64,000 nucleotides of DNA, taken from the NCBI GenBank assembly GCA_041690355.1, contig JAWLHK010000008.1, positions 1-64,000 of the forward strand, written 5' to 3'. This document shows positions 8,843 through 16,470 of the stretch, one piece after another. Numbering within the stretch: position 1 is the stretch's first letter; every line of letters starts with the position of its first letter. The DNA comes from JAWLHK01 sp041690355 [NCBI: bacterium] (GTDB taxonomy: Bacteria; J088; JAWLBW01). The notes under the pieces were generated by a model, which made no database searches, was not told the origin of the DNA, and was given only the letters and a program-made list of their open reading frames with translations. A program made the position numbers and the translations under genes.

Positions 8843-10213
8843 TTACGTGCTGCGCGGACCCACCCAGACCTGCTGCACGTTGACGAATGCGCGGATGCCG
8901 TGCGGACCCAGTTCGCGCCCGTACCCCGACCGCTTGACGCCGCCGCTCGGCAGGCGCGGATCGGTCTTCACGATCCCGTTCACGGCCACCTGACCGGCGG
9001 CGATCTCGCGCGCCAGGGCCTCTCCGCGTGCCGCGGTCGTCCACACGCTGGCGCCGAGGCCGTACGGCGTGTCGTTCGCGAGCCGCAACGCGTCTTCGGC
9101 ATCCTCGGCGCGCAGGACGACGCCGACGGGACCGAAGGTCTCTTCGGTGCAGGCGATCATGCCCGGGCGCACGTCGGCGAGCAGCGTGACCGGATAGAAG
9201 AAGCCGGGTCCCTCCGGAAGCGTTCCGCCGAGCACGCAGCGGGCGCCCTGGTCGATCGTGGCGCGCACCTGGCGGTGCAGGTTGTCGCGCAGGTCCGCGC
9301 GGGCAATCGGGCCGACGTCGGTTTCCTCGTCTGCCGGGTCGCCCACCTTGAGCGCGGCAAGGCGCGCGCGCAGGCGGTCGACCATGTCGTCGTAGACGGG
9401 CGCTTCGACGATGACGCGCTTGGCGGCGATGCAGGACTGGCCGGCGTTGATCATGCGCATGGTCGCGATGGCCTCGGCCGCGGCGTCGAGGTCGGCGTCG
9501 GCCAGGACAATAGCCGGATCGGATCCGCCGAGCTCGAGGACGGCCGGCTTGATCTCCGCCGCCGCCAGGGCCGCCACGGTCGCGCCCGCCCGGCTCGATC
9601 CCGTGAAGGAGACCGCCTGCACGCGCGGATCGCGGATGACGGCGGCCACATCCGGGGTCTCGATGGCCAGGTTCCGGAAGATCCCCTCCGGGGCGCCGAC
9701 GGCCGCGAACAGGTCGGCAATGGCGCGCGCGCAGCCGGGCACGTGCGGGTCGTGCTTCATGAGGCACGTGTTCCCCGCCATGAGCGCCGGCGCGGCAAAG
9801 CGAAAGGCGAGCCAGAACGGCGCGTTCCACGGCAGGATGCCGAGCACGGGACCCAGCGGCAGATACTGCACGTAGCTGCGGGCGGCATCGGAGGCGATGA
9901 ACTCGGTGGCCAGATACGCTTCCGCATGATCCGCATAGTGCTCGGCGCACCAGGCTGCCTTGAGCACCTCGGCGCGCGCCTCGCGGATCGGCTTGCCCAT
10001 CTCCTGCGTCATGAGAGGCGCCAGCGACTCGACCTCTTCCCGCATGCGCGCCGCCACCCGCCGCAGGACGCCGCCGCGCGCGGCAAAGGAGGCTTTCCGC
10101 CAGTCCCCCCAGGCGCCTTGCGCGGCGGCGAGGCTCTTCTCGACGGCATCCGGTCCGTCGGGCTCAACCTTGCGGACGATCGCGTCAGTGCTCGGGTCGA
10201 TCACGGTCAGCAT
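8843..10213 (-). CDS. NAD(P)-dependent semialdehyde dehydrogenase, Sad/DoeC-like
   Basis: A 456-residue ALDH closely resembling E. coli Sad/YneI throughout (QEMGKPIxxARAEV, MKHDPHVPGCA, GGVKRSGYGRELG). Glu227 (LELGGSD) and Cys261 (NAGQSC) are the catalytic pair. As the last gene of a block with ectoine hydrolase and diaminobutyrate transaminase, its likely substrate is aspartate-beta-semialdehyde, converted to aspartate as DoeC does; Sad-type enzymes also take succinate semialdehyde. Start 10213 follows GGAGAGG; the gene overlaps the 3' end of doeA by 29 bp, implying coupling. Confidence 0.85.
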   Translation of the reverse strand: MLTVIDPSTDAIVRKVEPDGPDAVEKSLAAAQGAWGDWRKASFAARGGVLRRVAARMREEVESLAPLMTQEMGKPIREARAEVLKAAWCAEHYADHAEAYLATEFIASDAARSYVQYLPLGPVLGILPWNAPFWLAFRFAAPALMAGNTCLMKHDPHVPGCARAIADLFAAVGAPEGIFRNLAIETPDVAAVIRDPRVQAVSFTGSSRAGATVAALAAAEIKPAVLELGGSDPAIVLADADLDAAAEAIATMRMINAGQSCIAAKRVIVEAPVYDDMVDRLRARLAALKVGDPADEETDVGPIARADLRDNLHRQVRATIDQGARCVLGGTLPEGPGFFYPVTLLADVRPGMIACTEETFGPVGVVLRAEDAEDALRLANDTPYGLGASVWTTAARGEALAREIAAGQVAVNGIVKTDPRLPSGGVKRSGYGRELGPHGIRAFVNVQQVWVGPRST

Positions 10214-11453
10214 GATGCGCCTCTCCTTTCCACGGCGGTTCCTGCGTGTCGGCCCGCGTGTGTCCGGGGGCGCCGACGGCTTCCGCTTCGGCACGTTTGA
10301 CCGTGAATTCGCGGTCCAGGCTGAAGAAGGATTCGCAGCCGTTCGCCGTTACGAACACCGTGTCGGAGATGCCGCACGTCTTGTCGCCGTCGACCCCCCA
10401 CATCCACGGAATGATGTGCATGGTCATCCCCTCTTCGAGCACGGTCGGATCCCCCTGCTTCAGGCTGAGCATGTACCCCTCGTCCCAGCTGGGGGGAAAA
10501 GCGATGCCGATGGAGTACCCGGAACGGGTGATGAGATGGGCGCCGACGTCGTTGTCTTCGATGATGTCGCGCACGATGTTGTCGGCGTCGGAGACCGTCA
10601 GCCCGGGGCGGATGTACCGCTCGACCTCCTGCAGCGCGAGCATCATGCGGTCCTGGGCCTTGCGCATCGACGGCGACAGTTCATCGAGGACGACGGTGCG
10701 CATCATCGCCGTGTGATAGCGGCGGTAGCATCCGGCGACCTCGAGAAATACGTGTTCTCCCGGCTGCGCCGCCCGCCCCTCCCACGTCGCGTGGCCGATC
10801 ATCGTGCGCGGCCCCGAGGTGACGTAGGGCATGACGGCCGGCGCCTCGCCCCCCGCGCGGAACATGGCGGCGCTCACGGCGGCGGCGATCTCGTTCTCGG
10901 TCGCGCCGGCACGGCAGGCCGCGATCCCCGCCCGCATTCCTTCTTCCGTGGCCGCGGCCGCCTTGCGCAGGACGGCGATCTCGGCGGGCGACTTGCGGAT
11001 GCGCCCCTGCTCGACGATGCCGAAGCAGTCGAGCAGCCGGCCGTCGCTGAACGTGGTGTGGAAGCGATCCTGCAGATAGGCGGGAAAGAAATAACTGTTC
11101 CGCTCGTAGCCGATGTTGCGGCCGGCCAAGCCAAATTCGTGAAGCGAAGAAACGAGCATCTGAATGGCGTCGCCCGTATCCCAGTACGGCCGCGTGCGGT
11201 CGACCCAGGTGCGCGCGTGAACGTTCGACTCCTCCATCTTGCGCGTGATCATGAACGGCTCGTCGTCGAGCGGCACGACGAGCGCCTGGAAGAAGCTGTA
11301 TCCGGTCGTCTGGTAATCCGTCAGATAGAGCAGATTCTCGGGATCGCTGATGATGACGGCGTCGAGCAGGCGCCTTGCCATGCGCTCCCGTAGTTCCCCC
11401 AGGCGCCGCTCGTACTCGGCGAAGGGGAAGGTCATGTCGTCGCGCCGTTTCAT
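10185..11453 (-). CDS. doeA: ectoine hydrolase (M24 family)
   Basis: A 422-residue pita-bread-fold protein of the M24 family. The C-terminal half matches DoeA/EutD closely: FLEVAGCYRRYHTAMMRT, GYSIGIAFPPSWDEG, and LEEGMTMHIIPWMW align with the known ectoine hydrolase pattern EIAGVYKRYHAPMSRT / GYPIGISYPPDWGE / LEPGMTFHFMPGLW. DoeA opens the ectoine ring to N-acetyl-diaminobutyrate. ATG 11453 overlaps the TGA of the transaminase gene (ATGA), so translation is coupled; ATG 11435 is an alternative. It lacks several canonical M24 metal ligands, as expected for DoeA rather than an aminopeptidase. Confidence 0.82.
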   Translation of the reverse strand: MKRRDDMTFPFAEYERRLGELRERMARRLLDAVIISDPENLLYLTDYQTTGYSFFQALVVPLDDEPFMITRKMEESNVHARTWVDRTRPYWDTGDAIQMLVSSLHEFGLAGRNIGYERNSYFFPAYLQDRFHTTFSDGRLLDCFGIVEQGRIRKSPAEIAVLRKAAAATEEGMRAGIAACRAGATENEIAAAVSAAMFRAGGEAPAVMPYVTSGPRTMIGHATWEGRAAQPGEHVFLEVAGCYRRYHTAMMRTVVLDELSPSMRKAQDRMMLALQEVERYIRPGLTVSDADNIVRDIIEDNDVGAHLITRSGYSIGIAFPPSWDEGYMLSLKQGDPTVLEEGMTMHIIPWMWGVDGDKTCGISDTVFVTANGCESFFSLDREFTVKRAEAEAVGAPGHTRADTQEPPWKGEAHHADRDRPEH

Positions 11454-12706
11454 ACCGAGGCGAGCGTCCTCTCCACGGCGCGATCGAGGATGTCGAGGCC
11501 GGCCTCCAGGTCCGCATCGGGGATGGTCAGGGGCGGAATCAGCTTCAGCACGCGGCCGCCCGATCCGCAGGGGCCGAGGAGCAGACCGTGCTCGAAGCAG
11601 TCGGCGGCGACGGCCTTCGCCAACGCCCCCTCGCCCATGTCGAGCGCCTGGACCATCCCGCGTCCCCGCACGTCAAGATGCCGATCTTCGTGGCGTTCCG
11701 CTATCCGGCGGAGCTGGTTGGCCATCTTCTCTCCTTTGGCGCGCACTTCGGCCATGAAGGTGCCGTCTTCGAAGTAGCGCAGGGCTTCGCGGCCGGCCAC
11801 GAAGGAGAACCCCTGTCCGCGGAAGGTGCCCGTGTGCTCGCCGGGCGACCACACGTCGTACTCGGGAGCGACGAGATTCATGGCGAGCGGCGTGCCGAAT
11901 CCGCCGATCCCCTTGGCGAGGCAGACGATGTCGGGCGAAAGATCCATGCCGTCGAAGCTGAAGTACGAGCCGGTGCGCCCGCAGCCGGCCTGAATGTCGT
12001 CGATGATGAACAGCGCTTTCTGCTCGCGGGCGATGGCGCGCACCTCGCGCAGCCATTTCACGGAGGCGACGTTGACCCCTCCTTCGGCCTGAATCGTCTC
12101 GAGGAGGAAGGCGGCGGGCGCTTCGATGCCGCTCGACGGATCGGCCAGGGTCGCGCGCAGTTCGCGCAGGGAGTCCATGCCGCCGCCCGGCGTGTTCTCG
12201 AAGGGGACGCGATAAACGTGCTCGAGCGGAACGCCGGCAGCGTTGCGGAAGTATTCGTTGGCCGTGCACGCGAGGGCGCCCAGGGTCATGCCGTGAAAGC
12301 CGTGGGTGAAGGCGACCACGCGCGTGCGCCCGGTGACCTTGCGCGCGAGCTTGAGTGCCGCCTCGACGGCATTGGTGCCGGTCGGTCCCGTGAACTGCAG
12401 CTTGTGCTTCATGCCCCGCGGCGCGAGGATGGTCTCGACGAACGCGCGGATGAATTCCGCCTTCACGGTCGTGGCCATGTCGAGGCTGTGGGCGATGCCG
12501 TCGCGCTCGAGAAACTCGATGAGGGCCTTCTTCATCCGCGGATGGTTGTGGCCGAAGTTAAGCACGCCGGCCCCCGCGAAGAAATCGAGGTACTCGCGGC
12601 CGTGCACGTCGGTCTGGCGCGCGTTGGAGGCCGAGGCGAACACGGTGGGATAACTTCGCGAATAGCCGCGGATATCCGACTCCCAGGTCTCGAAGATGTC
12701 CATCAT
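11450..12706 (-). CDS. doeD: diaminobutyrate-2-oxoglutarate transaminase
   Basis: A 418-residue class-III PLP aminotransferase of the EctB/DoeD type. The signature runs are strong: FFAGAGVLNFGHNHP, LQFTGPTGTNAVEAALKLAR, FHGMTLGALA and IIDDIQAGCGRTGSYFSF; the PLP lysine is in CLAKGIGGFG. The enzyme interconverts diaminobutyrate and aspartate-beta-semialdehyde. With no ectA or ectC nearby and ectoine hydrolase adjacent, the catabolic direction (DoeD) is inferred. ATG 12706 has AGGAGG six bases upstream and overlaps the upstream gene's stop by 4 bp. Confidence 0.88.
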   Translation of the reverse strand: MMDIFETWESDIRGYSRSYPTVFASASNARQTDVHGREYLDFFAGAGVLNFGHNHPRMKKALIEFLERDGIAHSLDMATTVKAEFIRAFVETILAPRGMKHKLQFTGPTGTNAVEAALKLARKVTGRTRVVAFTHGFHGMTLGALACTANEYFRNAAGVPLEHVYRVPFENTPGGGMDSLRELRATLADPSSGIEAPAAFLLETIQAEGGVNVASVKWLREVRAIAREQKALFIIDDIQAGCGRTGSYFSFDGMDLSPDIVCLAKGIGGFGTPLAMNLVAPEYDVWSPGEHTGTFRGQGFSFVAGREALRYFEDGTFMAEVRAKGEKMANQLRRIAERHEDRHLDVRGRGMVQALDMGEGALAKAVAADCFEHGLLLGPCGSGGRVLKLIPPLTIPDADLEAGLDILDRAVERTLASV

Positions 12707-13911
12707 CGTGTGCCTCCTGAACGGGTCACGGCCTCTTCTCCCTCGGCTTCCGCGTGGGGAACCGGCGCGCCGGCCAGTTGCGCGAGGATGCGAACGGCGA
12801 GGGGAAGAAGGCGATCGTTGAAGTCGTAGTGCGGGCTGTGGCAGGGCGCGTCGTCCCCCTGGCCGAGGCCCGAGCCGAGCAGCGCGAACGCCCCCGGAAT
12901 CCGCTTGAGGTATTCGCTGAAGTCCTCGGAGGCCATGAGGGGAACCGGCTGGCCCGCGGGTTGCCACGCTTCCCCCAGTTCCCCCGCGAGAACGGAGCGG
13001 TACCTGGCGGCTTCCCCGGCATGGTTCACCGTCGCGTCGTAGCGGCGCTCGACGGCGACCTCGGCCGCGACGCCGTAGCCGGCGGCCGTGGCGGCGCTGA
13101 TGGTGCGGATGTGTTCGAAGAGCCGGTCGCGGTCGGCCGTGTTGCCGACGCGGATGCTGCCGCCTACCCGGGCTTCTCCCGGCGTGATCGTGGGCGCGCC
13201 GCCCGCCTCGAGCGTGGTTACGCTGACGACCGCGGAGTCCTGCGGGCGCATGCGGCGGCTGACGATCTGCTGCAGGGCCAGGGTGACGGCGGCGGCGGCG
13301 AGCACCGGATCGCGGCAGAGTTCGGGCTGGCTGGCATGACCGCCGGCGCCGCGCAGGGTGATGGCGAACGTACCGTTGGCGCAGAGCACGGGTCCGTCGG
13401 GGCAGACGGCCTGGCCGAAGGGGATGGCGGGCCAGTTGTGCCAGCCGTAGATCGCCTGCACACCGTCGAGGGCGCCGTCATCGATCATGCGGCGCGCGCC
13501 ATGCCCCCCTTCTTCGGCGGGCTGAAAAACGAGGGTCACGGGGCCGGGCAGCGCTTCTTCGTTTCCCTTGAGCCAACGCGCGGCCGCGAGGAGGGCCGCC
13601 AGGTGACCGTCGTGTCCGCAGGCGTGCATGCGACCGGGGTGCCCCGAGGTCCAGGGGAGCCCGGTCGCCTCGGTGAGCGGAAGCGCGTCCATGTCGGCCC
13701 GCAGCGCGATGGATCGCCCCGGTGCTCGCGGCGCCAGAATGCCGACCGTTCCCGTACGGGCGCAGGCGTGCCAGGGGATCCCCGCGTCCTCGAGTTCCCG
13801 GCGCACGAAGGCGGCGGTCTCGGTCTCCTGCCAGGCGAGCTCGGGGCGTTGGTGCAGGTGGCGGCGCATGCGGACGGCCGCATCCATCAGGTTGTTCCAG
13901 CCCTTGTTCAC
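12703..13911 (-). CDS. M20 amidohydrolase, probable N-acetyl-diaminobutyrate deacetylase (DoeB2-like)
   Basis: A 402-residue M20D peptidase/amidohydrolase. Zinc-site motifs are present: ALRADMDALPLTE, HACGHDGHLAALL and PAEEGGHGARRM, with a lid domain between (GTFAITLRGAGGHASQP). Homologues include hippurate hydrolases. The position at the head of a four-gene ectoine block predicts removal of acetate from N-acetyl-diaminobutyrate, the step between DoeA and DoeD. GTG 13911 is the only plausible start; an AGGGAGA lies ~25 nt upstream, a weak SD. No transporter or EnuR/AsnC regulator is seen. Confidence 0.75.
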   Translation of the reverse strand: MNKGWNNLMDAAVRMRRHLHQRPELAWQETETAAFVRRELEDAGIPWHACARTGTVGILAPRAPGRSIALRADMDALPLTEATGLPWTSGHPGRMHACGHDGHLAALLAAARWLKGNEEALPGPVTLVFQPAEEGGHGARRMIDDGALDGVQAIYGWHNWPAIPFGQAVCPDGPVLCANGTFAITLRGAGGHASQPELCRDPVLAAAAVTLALQQIVSRRMRPQDSAVVSVTTLEAGGAPTITPGEARVGGSIRVGNTADRDRLFEHIRTISAATAAGYGVAAEVAVERRYDATVNHAGEAARYRSVLAGELGEAWQPAGQPVPLMASEDFSEYLKRIPGAFALLGSGLGQGDDAPCHSPHYDFNDRLLPLAVRILAQLAGAPVPHAEAEGEEAVTRSGGTR

Positions 13912-14365
13912 GATGGCCGTGGCTTTCTCTTCGTTCTCCCTTTCGATGCTGCGTGCATTCTAGGGCAGCGGCGGGCGGGCGTACAGGGGGGGGGATCGGA
14001 CGTCGGACTTCGGACGTCGGACGTCGGTTCGGCAAGGGCCAGGCAAGGACGTCTCACGCGGAGACGCGGAGCCGCGGAGAGGAAGGACCGGCAAGGACCT
14101 TCTCGACCTCCTCGACCTGTTCCGGCTTCTATGTCGCTCCAGGTGGAATTCGAGATGCTTCCGGCCTGCTTTGCCCGTGAAAAGGTTTTTGCTTCTCGCC
14201 GCGGTCTCCGCGCCTCCGCGTGAAACTGTTCTCATGGCCATGCATCCCATTTGAGCGGCAACTTTCGGGGGAACCGACATGCAGCCTTTGGGTTCGGACG
14301 TCGACGTGCACTTGTGTTACGCGGCGCGCAAAGCTATGCTGTTCTGTTTGCAAGGAGAACCGGTC
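13912..14365. repeat. intergenic repeat complex: D heptamers, GGCAAGG cores, inverted GCGGAGAC octamers
   Basis: The gap holds GGACGTC/GGACTTC heptamers (13996-14027), two GGCAAGG motifs immediately after (about 14031-14049), then an 8-bp array of the GCGGAGAC type (14052-14082) followed by CCGGCAAGGACC. A reverse-complement copy of the octamer array lies at 14195-14223, so the pair could fold with a ~112-nt loop. The 14038-14130 segment is repeated in part at 14965-15042. The SD AAGGAG and ATG of the next gene start at ~14353. Confidence 0.7.
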
Positions 14366-14887
14366 ATGACCCGTATCGCTTTGGTGCTTGCGACTATCGT
14401 TTCGCTGCTCACGGTTACGCCCGCGGCGGCGCAGAAGCAGGCTGTCGTCGAAGAAGGCAAGCTCGTGCGGGTGCGCATCACCCAGCCGGTGTCGAGCAAC
14501 GGTTCGCGGCGAACGACCAAAGCCGTCGTCGATCGGGACGTGGTGCAGAACGGCAAGGTACTCATCCGCAAAGGCACGCCCGTGAAGCTCAAGGTCTACC
14601 GCGAGAAGAGCGAAGGTTGGGGCGCCGGCGGAGAGGTGAAGATCTATGCCCGATCTACCAAGGCGGTCGACGGCACCAAGATTCCGCTTCGCGGACGTAT
14701 CAAGGAGATTGGCGCGCGCAACGACGAGATGCTCATCGTCGTGATTATCGGCGCGATTCTGATTCTGCCCCTGCTGATCCTCGGCTTCTTCATCGAGGGA
14801 GAGCCGGCGGTGGTTGAAGAAGACACGGTGCTCAAGGCGCGGGTCGACGAGGAGACGCCGATTCAACTGCCGGTTCCCCAAAGCTGA
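14366..14887 (+). CDS. exported protein with C-terminal membrane anchor, unknown function
   Basis: A 173-residue protein with a signal peptide (MTRIALVLATIVSLLTVTPA, cleavage after AAAQ). A basic beta-rich region follows, with repeated K-G/K-V elements (VLIRKGTPVKLKVYREK). One hydrophobic segment near residues 130-152 (MLIVVIIGAILILPLLILGF) precedes an acidic tail. I do not recognise a family. Start 14366 is preceded by AAGGAGAACCGGTC, a clear SD; the upstream in-frame ATG is not needed. Confidence 0.6.
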   Translation: MTRIALVLATIVSLLTVTPAAAQKQAVVEEGKLVRVRITQPVSSNGSRRTTKAVVDRDVVQNGKVLIRKGTPVKLKVYREKSEGWGAGGEVKIYARSTKAVDGTKIPLRGRIKEIGARNDEMLIVVIIGAILILPLLILGFFIEGEPAVVEEDTVLKARVDEETPIQLPVPQS

Positions 14888-15117
14888 TCGGTCTTCGGAC
14901 GCCCCATCCGCTACGCTGCGGTGGGGGGGGCAATGCGCCGGTTTTCAATAAGGACGAAGTACCAGGAAAGGGCGTCCCACGCGGAGGCGCGGAGGCGCGG
15001 AGAGGAATGACCGGCAAGGACCCCGTTCACCTGTTCCGGATACACGGTGCAACAGGCGAAACCCGAGTTGCTCCTGTTCCGCGCTGTGGTGAGACGAGGA
15101 CCTTCTTGAACGGTTGG
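14888..15117. repeat. intergenic repeats: palindrome and second octamer/GGCAAGG copy
   Basis: After a short TTCGGACGCC unit comes a palindrome (CCCCATCCGC...GCGGTGGGG, about 14903-14928). An octamer array CGCGGAGG x3 (14978-15005) leads into ATGACCGGCAAGGACC. The latter part copies the arrangement at 14052-14100, including CCTGTTCCGG downstream. Confidence 0.6.
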
Positions 15118-16272
15118 CTAGGGCGCCGAAGTGACCAGGGCCCGGTAAAGGGCCCCCCAGCACCAGAGCTCGCCGCCGGACTTGGTGGCACAGTTATAAC
15201 CGCCCCGCAAGCTGCGTGAGGCGGCGACGGTCTCCCAGGGGCCCCCCGCCACCTTGACCGGGTGCTCGCGCGGTTCCGTCGTCCCGTCGCCGAGCTCACC
15301 GTACGAATTCCACCCCCAGCACCAGACCTCGCCCGCGCTATCCAGAGCGCAGCTATGGCCATCCCCAGCCGAAATCCTGCGCCAGTCTTCTTTCTCCGAG
15401 AGGAGACGGGGCACTGCGCTGTCCTTGCCCACGCTGGGTGAAAGATTGCCCCAGCAATACAGGCGTCCGTCTGATGCAATCCCGCACGTGTAAAAACCAC
15501 TGGCGGCCAGCTCCCTGAACGTGACCCCCGGAAACATGACCGGACGCGTGACCGGTTCCGTAGAGCCGCTGCCCATAAGAGATCTCCTCGAGCCCAGACA
15601 CCACGCCCGTTGCGCGGGATCCAGGGCGCATGCATGCAACGCGCCAGCCGTGAGGCTGCTCCATCCGGCCGGTTCGGTTACCGGCTCGGGAGATTCCTGA
15701 TTGGGCAGGAAAGAGCCCCAGCACGACCAGACCCCCTGCGGGTTCGTCATGCAGGCGATCCGCTCGCCGATCGCCAGAGCGCTCATGGGCTCTTTCTCCC
15801 ATGCATGCGCAACCCATGGCGTCGGTTCGTCACCGAACCACGGCCACTTCGTGAAAAGCTCTTCTCCCCAGCACTCGAGCCTTGACGCCCCGAAGGCACA
15901 GTCGTTTGTCGCGCTGTGCGTGAGCGAGTCCGAAAGGTCTGTTACCTTCCGGGGCTCGACGGCAAAAGCATTCGTGTCGTCGACCCCGAGGCCATAGACT
16001 CTGTTACTGCCCAGACACCAGACGCCCCCGCTGCCTCTTGTGCCGCAGAGGTGAAAGATGGAGGGTGCGAGGATCCGCCAGTCCGTGACCATACCTATCC
16101 GCACCGGGGTAAGGTAGTACTCCACCGTATGGTCAACCCGTTCGGTCTGCACGGCTTGCGAACCGCAGCCGGCAACTGCGACGACGAGAAGTGCCAGGCA
16201 GAGTCTGGCTTTCCACAGAATCGGTAGTGTAGTGAACCGAGCCGTTGCCGACCGAAGAATCGTGGGAGTCAT
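15118..16272 (-). CDS. RCC1-repeat lipoprotein
   Basis: A 384-residue lipoprotein with lipobox VAVAGC (about residue 36) and a seven-bladed propeller built of RCC1-type repeats: HSCALDSAGEVWCWGWNSYG, HACALDPAQRAWCLGS, FYTCGIASDGRLYCWG and more. Cys residues recur at equivalent blade positions (C-A-L-D ... W-C-W-G), suggesting disulfide-stapled blades, as expected for an exported copy. Function unknown; bacterial RCC1 lipoproteins are usually surface-exposed. It stands alone, convergent with no close neighbour. Confidence 0.75.
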   Translation of the reverse strand: MTPTILRSATARFTTLPILWKARLCLALLVVAVAGCGSQAVQTERVDHTVEYYLTPVRIGMVTDWRILAPSIFHLCGTRGSGGVWCLGSNRVYGLGVDDTNAFAVEPRKVTDLSDSLTHSATNDCAFGASRLECWGEELFTKWPWFGDEPTPWVAHAWEKEPMSALAIGERIACMTNPQGVWSCWGSFLPNQESPEPVTEPAGWSSLTAGALHACALDPAQRAWCLGSRRSLMGSGSTEPVTRPVMFPGVTFRELAASGFYTCGIASDGRLYCWGNLSPSVGKDSAVPRLLSEKEDWRRISAGDGHSCALDSAGEVWCWGWNSYGELGDGTTEPREHPVKVAGGPWETVAASRSLRGGYNCATKSGGELWCWGALYRALVTSAP

Positions 16273-16428
16273 TAGCAGGCCGCCCAGTTTTTGGTGGACG
16301 TGTCTTGTCTGAGCGATGCGCTCATCTGGACGACACGCTACCCCATTTCGGCGATATCCGCAACCGACCGCAGGGGGCCCATAGGACTAGAGATCGACGC
16401 AATTGGCCCGGGTTTGCCCTTGCTTCGT

Positions 16429-16458
16429 CCCCCACTCTCCCCCTCCCCCACTCCCCCC
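16429..16458 (-). other. G-quadruplex-type G tract downstream of the GMC gene
   Basis: On the minus strand, just past the oxidoreductase stop, at least four runs of four or more G separated by short A/GA/AGT spacers occur within 30 nt. It fits the G4 consensus and lies where a transcript 3' end is expected. The rest of the 16273-16470 gap shows nothing else I can identify. Confidence 0.45.
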
Positions 16459-16470
16459 TTCCTGCGCGAG

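Noticed and set aside
7133-10300. 1055-codon plus-strand open frame opposite pepP and the aldehyde dehydrogenase
   Set aside because: It is antisense to two genes with clear catalytic motifs, is rich in Arg/Gly/His/Val as expected of a GC-driven shadow frame, and matches no family.
10185-11453. M24 protein as a second Xaa-Pro aminopeptidase
   Set aside because: The C-terminal signature matches ectoine hydrolase, several aminopeptidase metal ligands are not conserved, and the neighbours complete the ectoine pathway.
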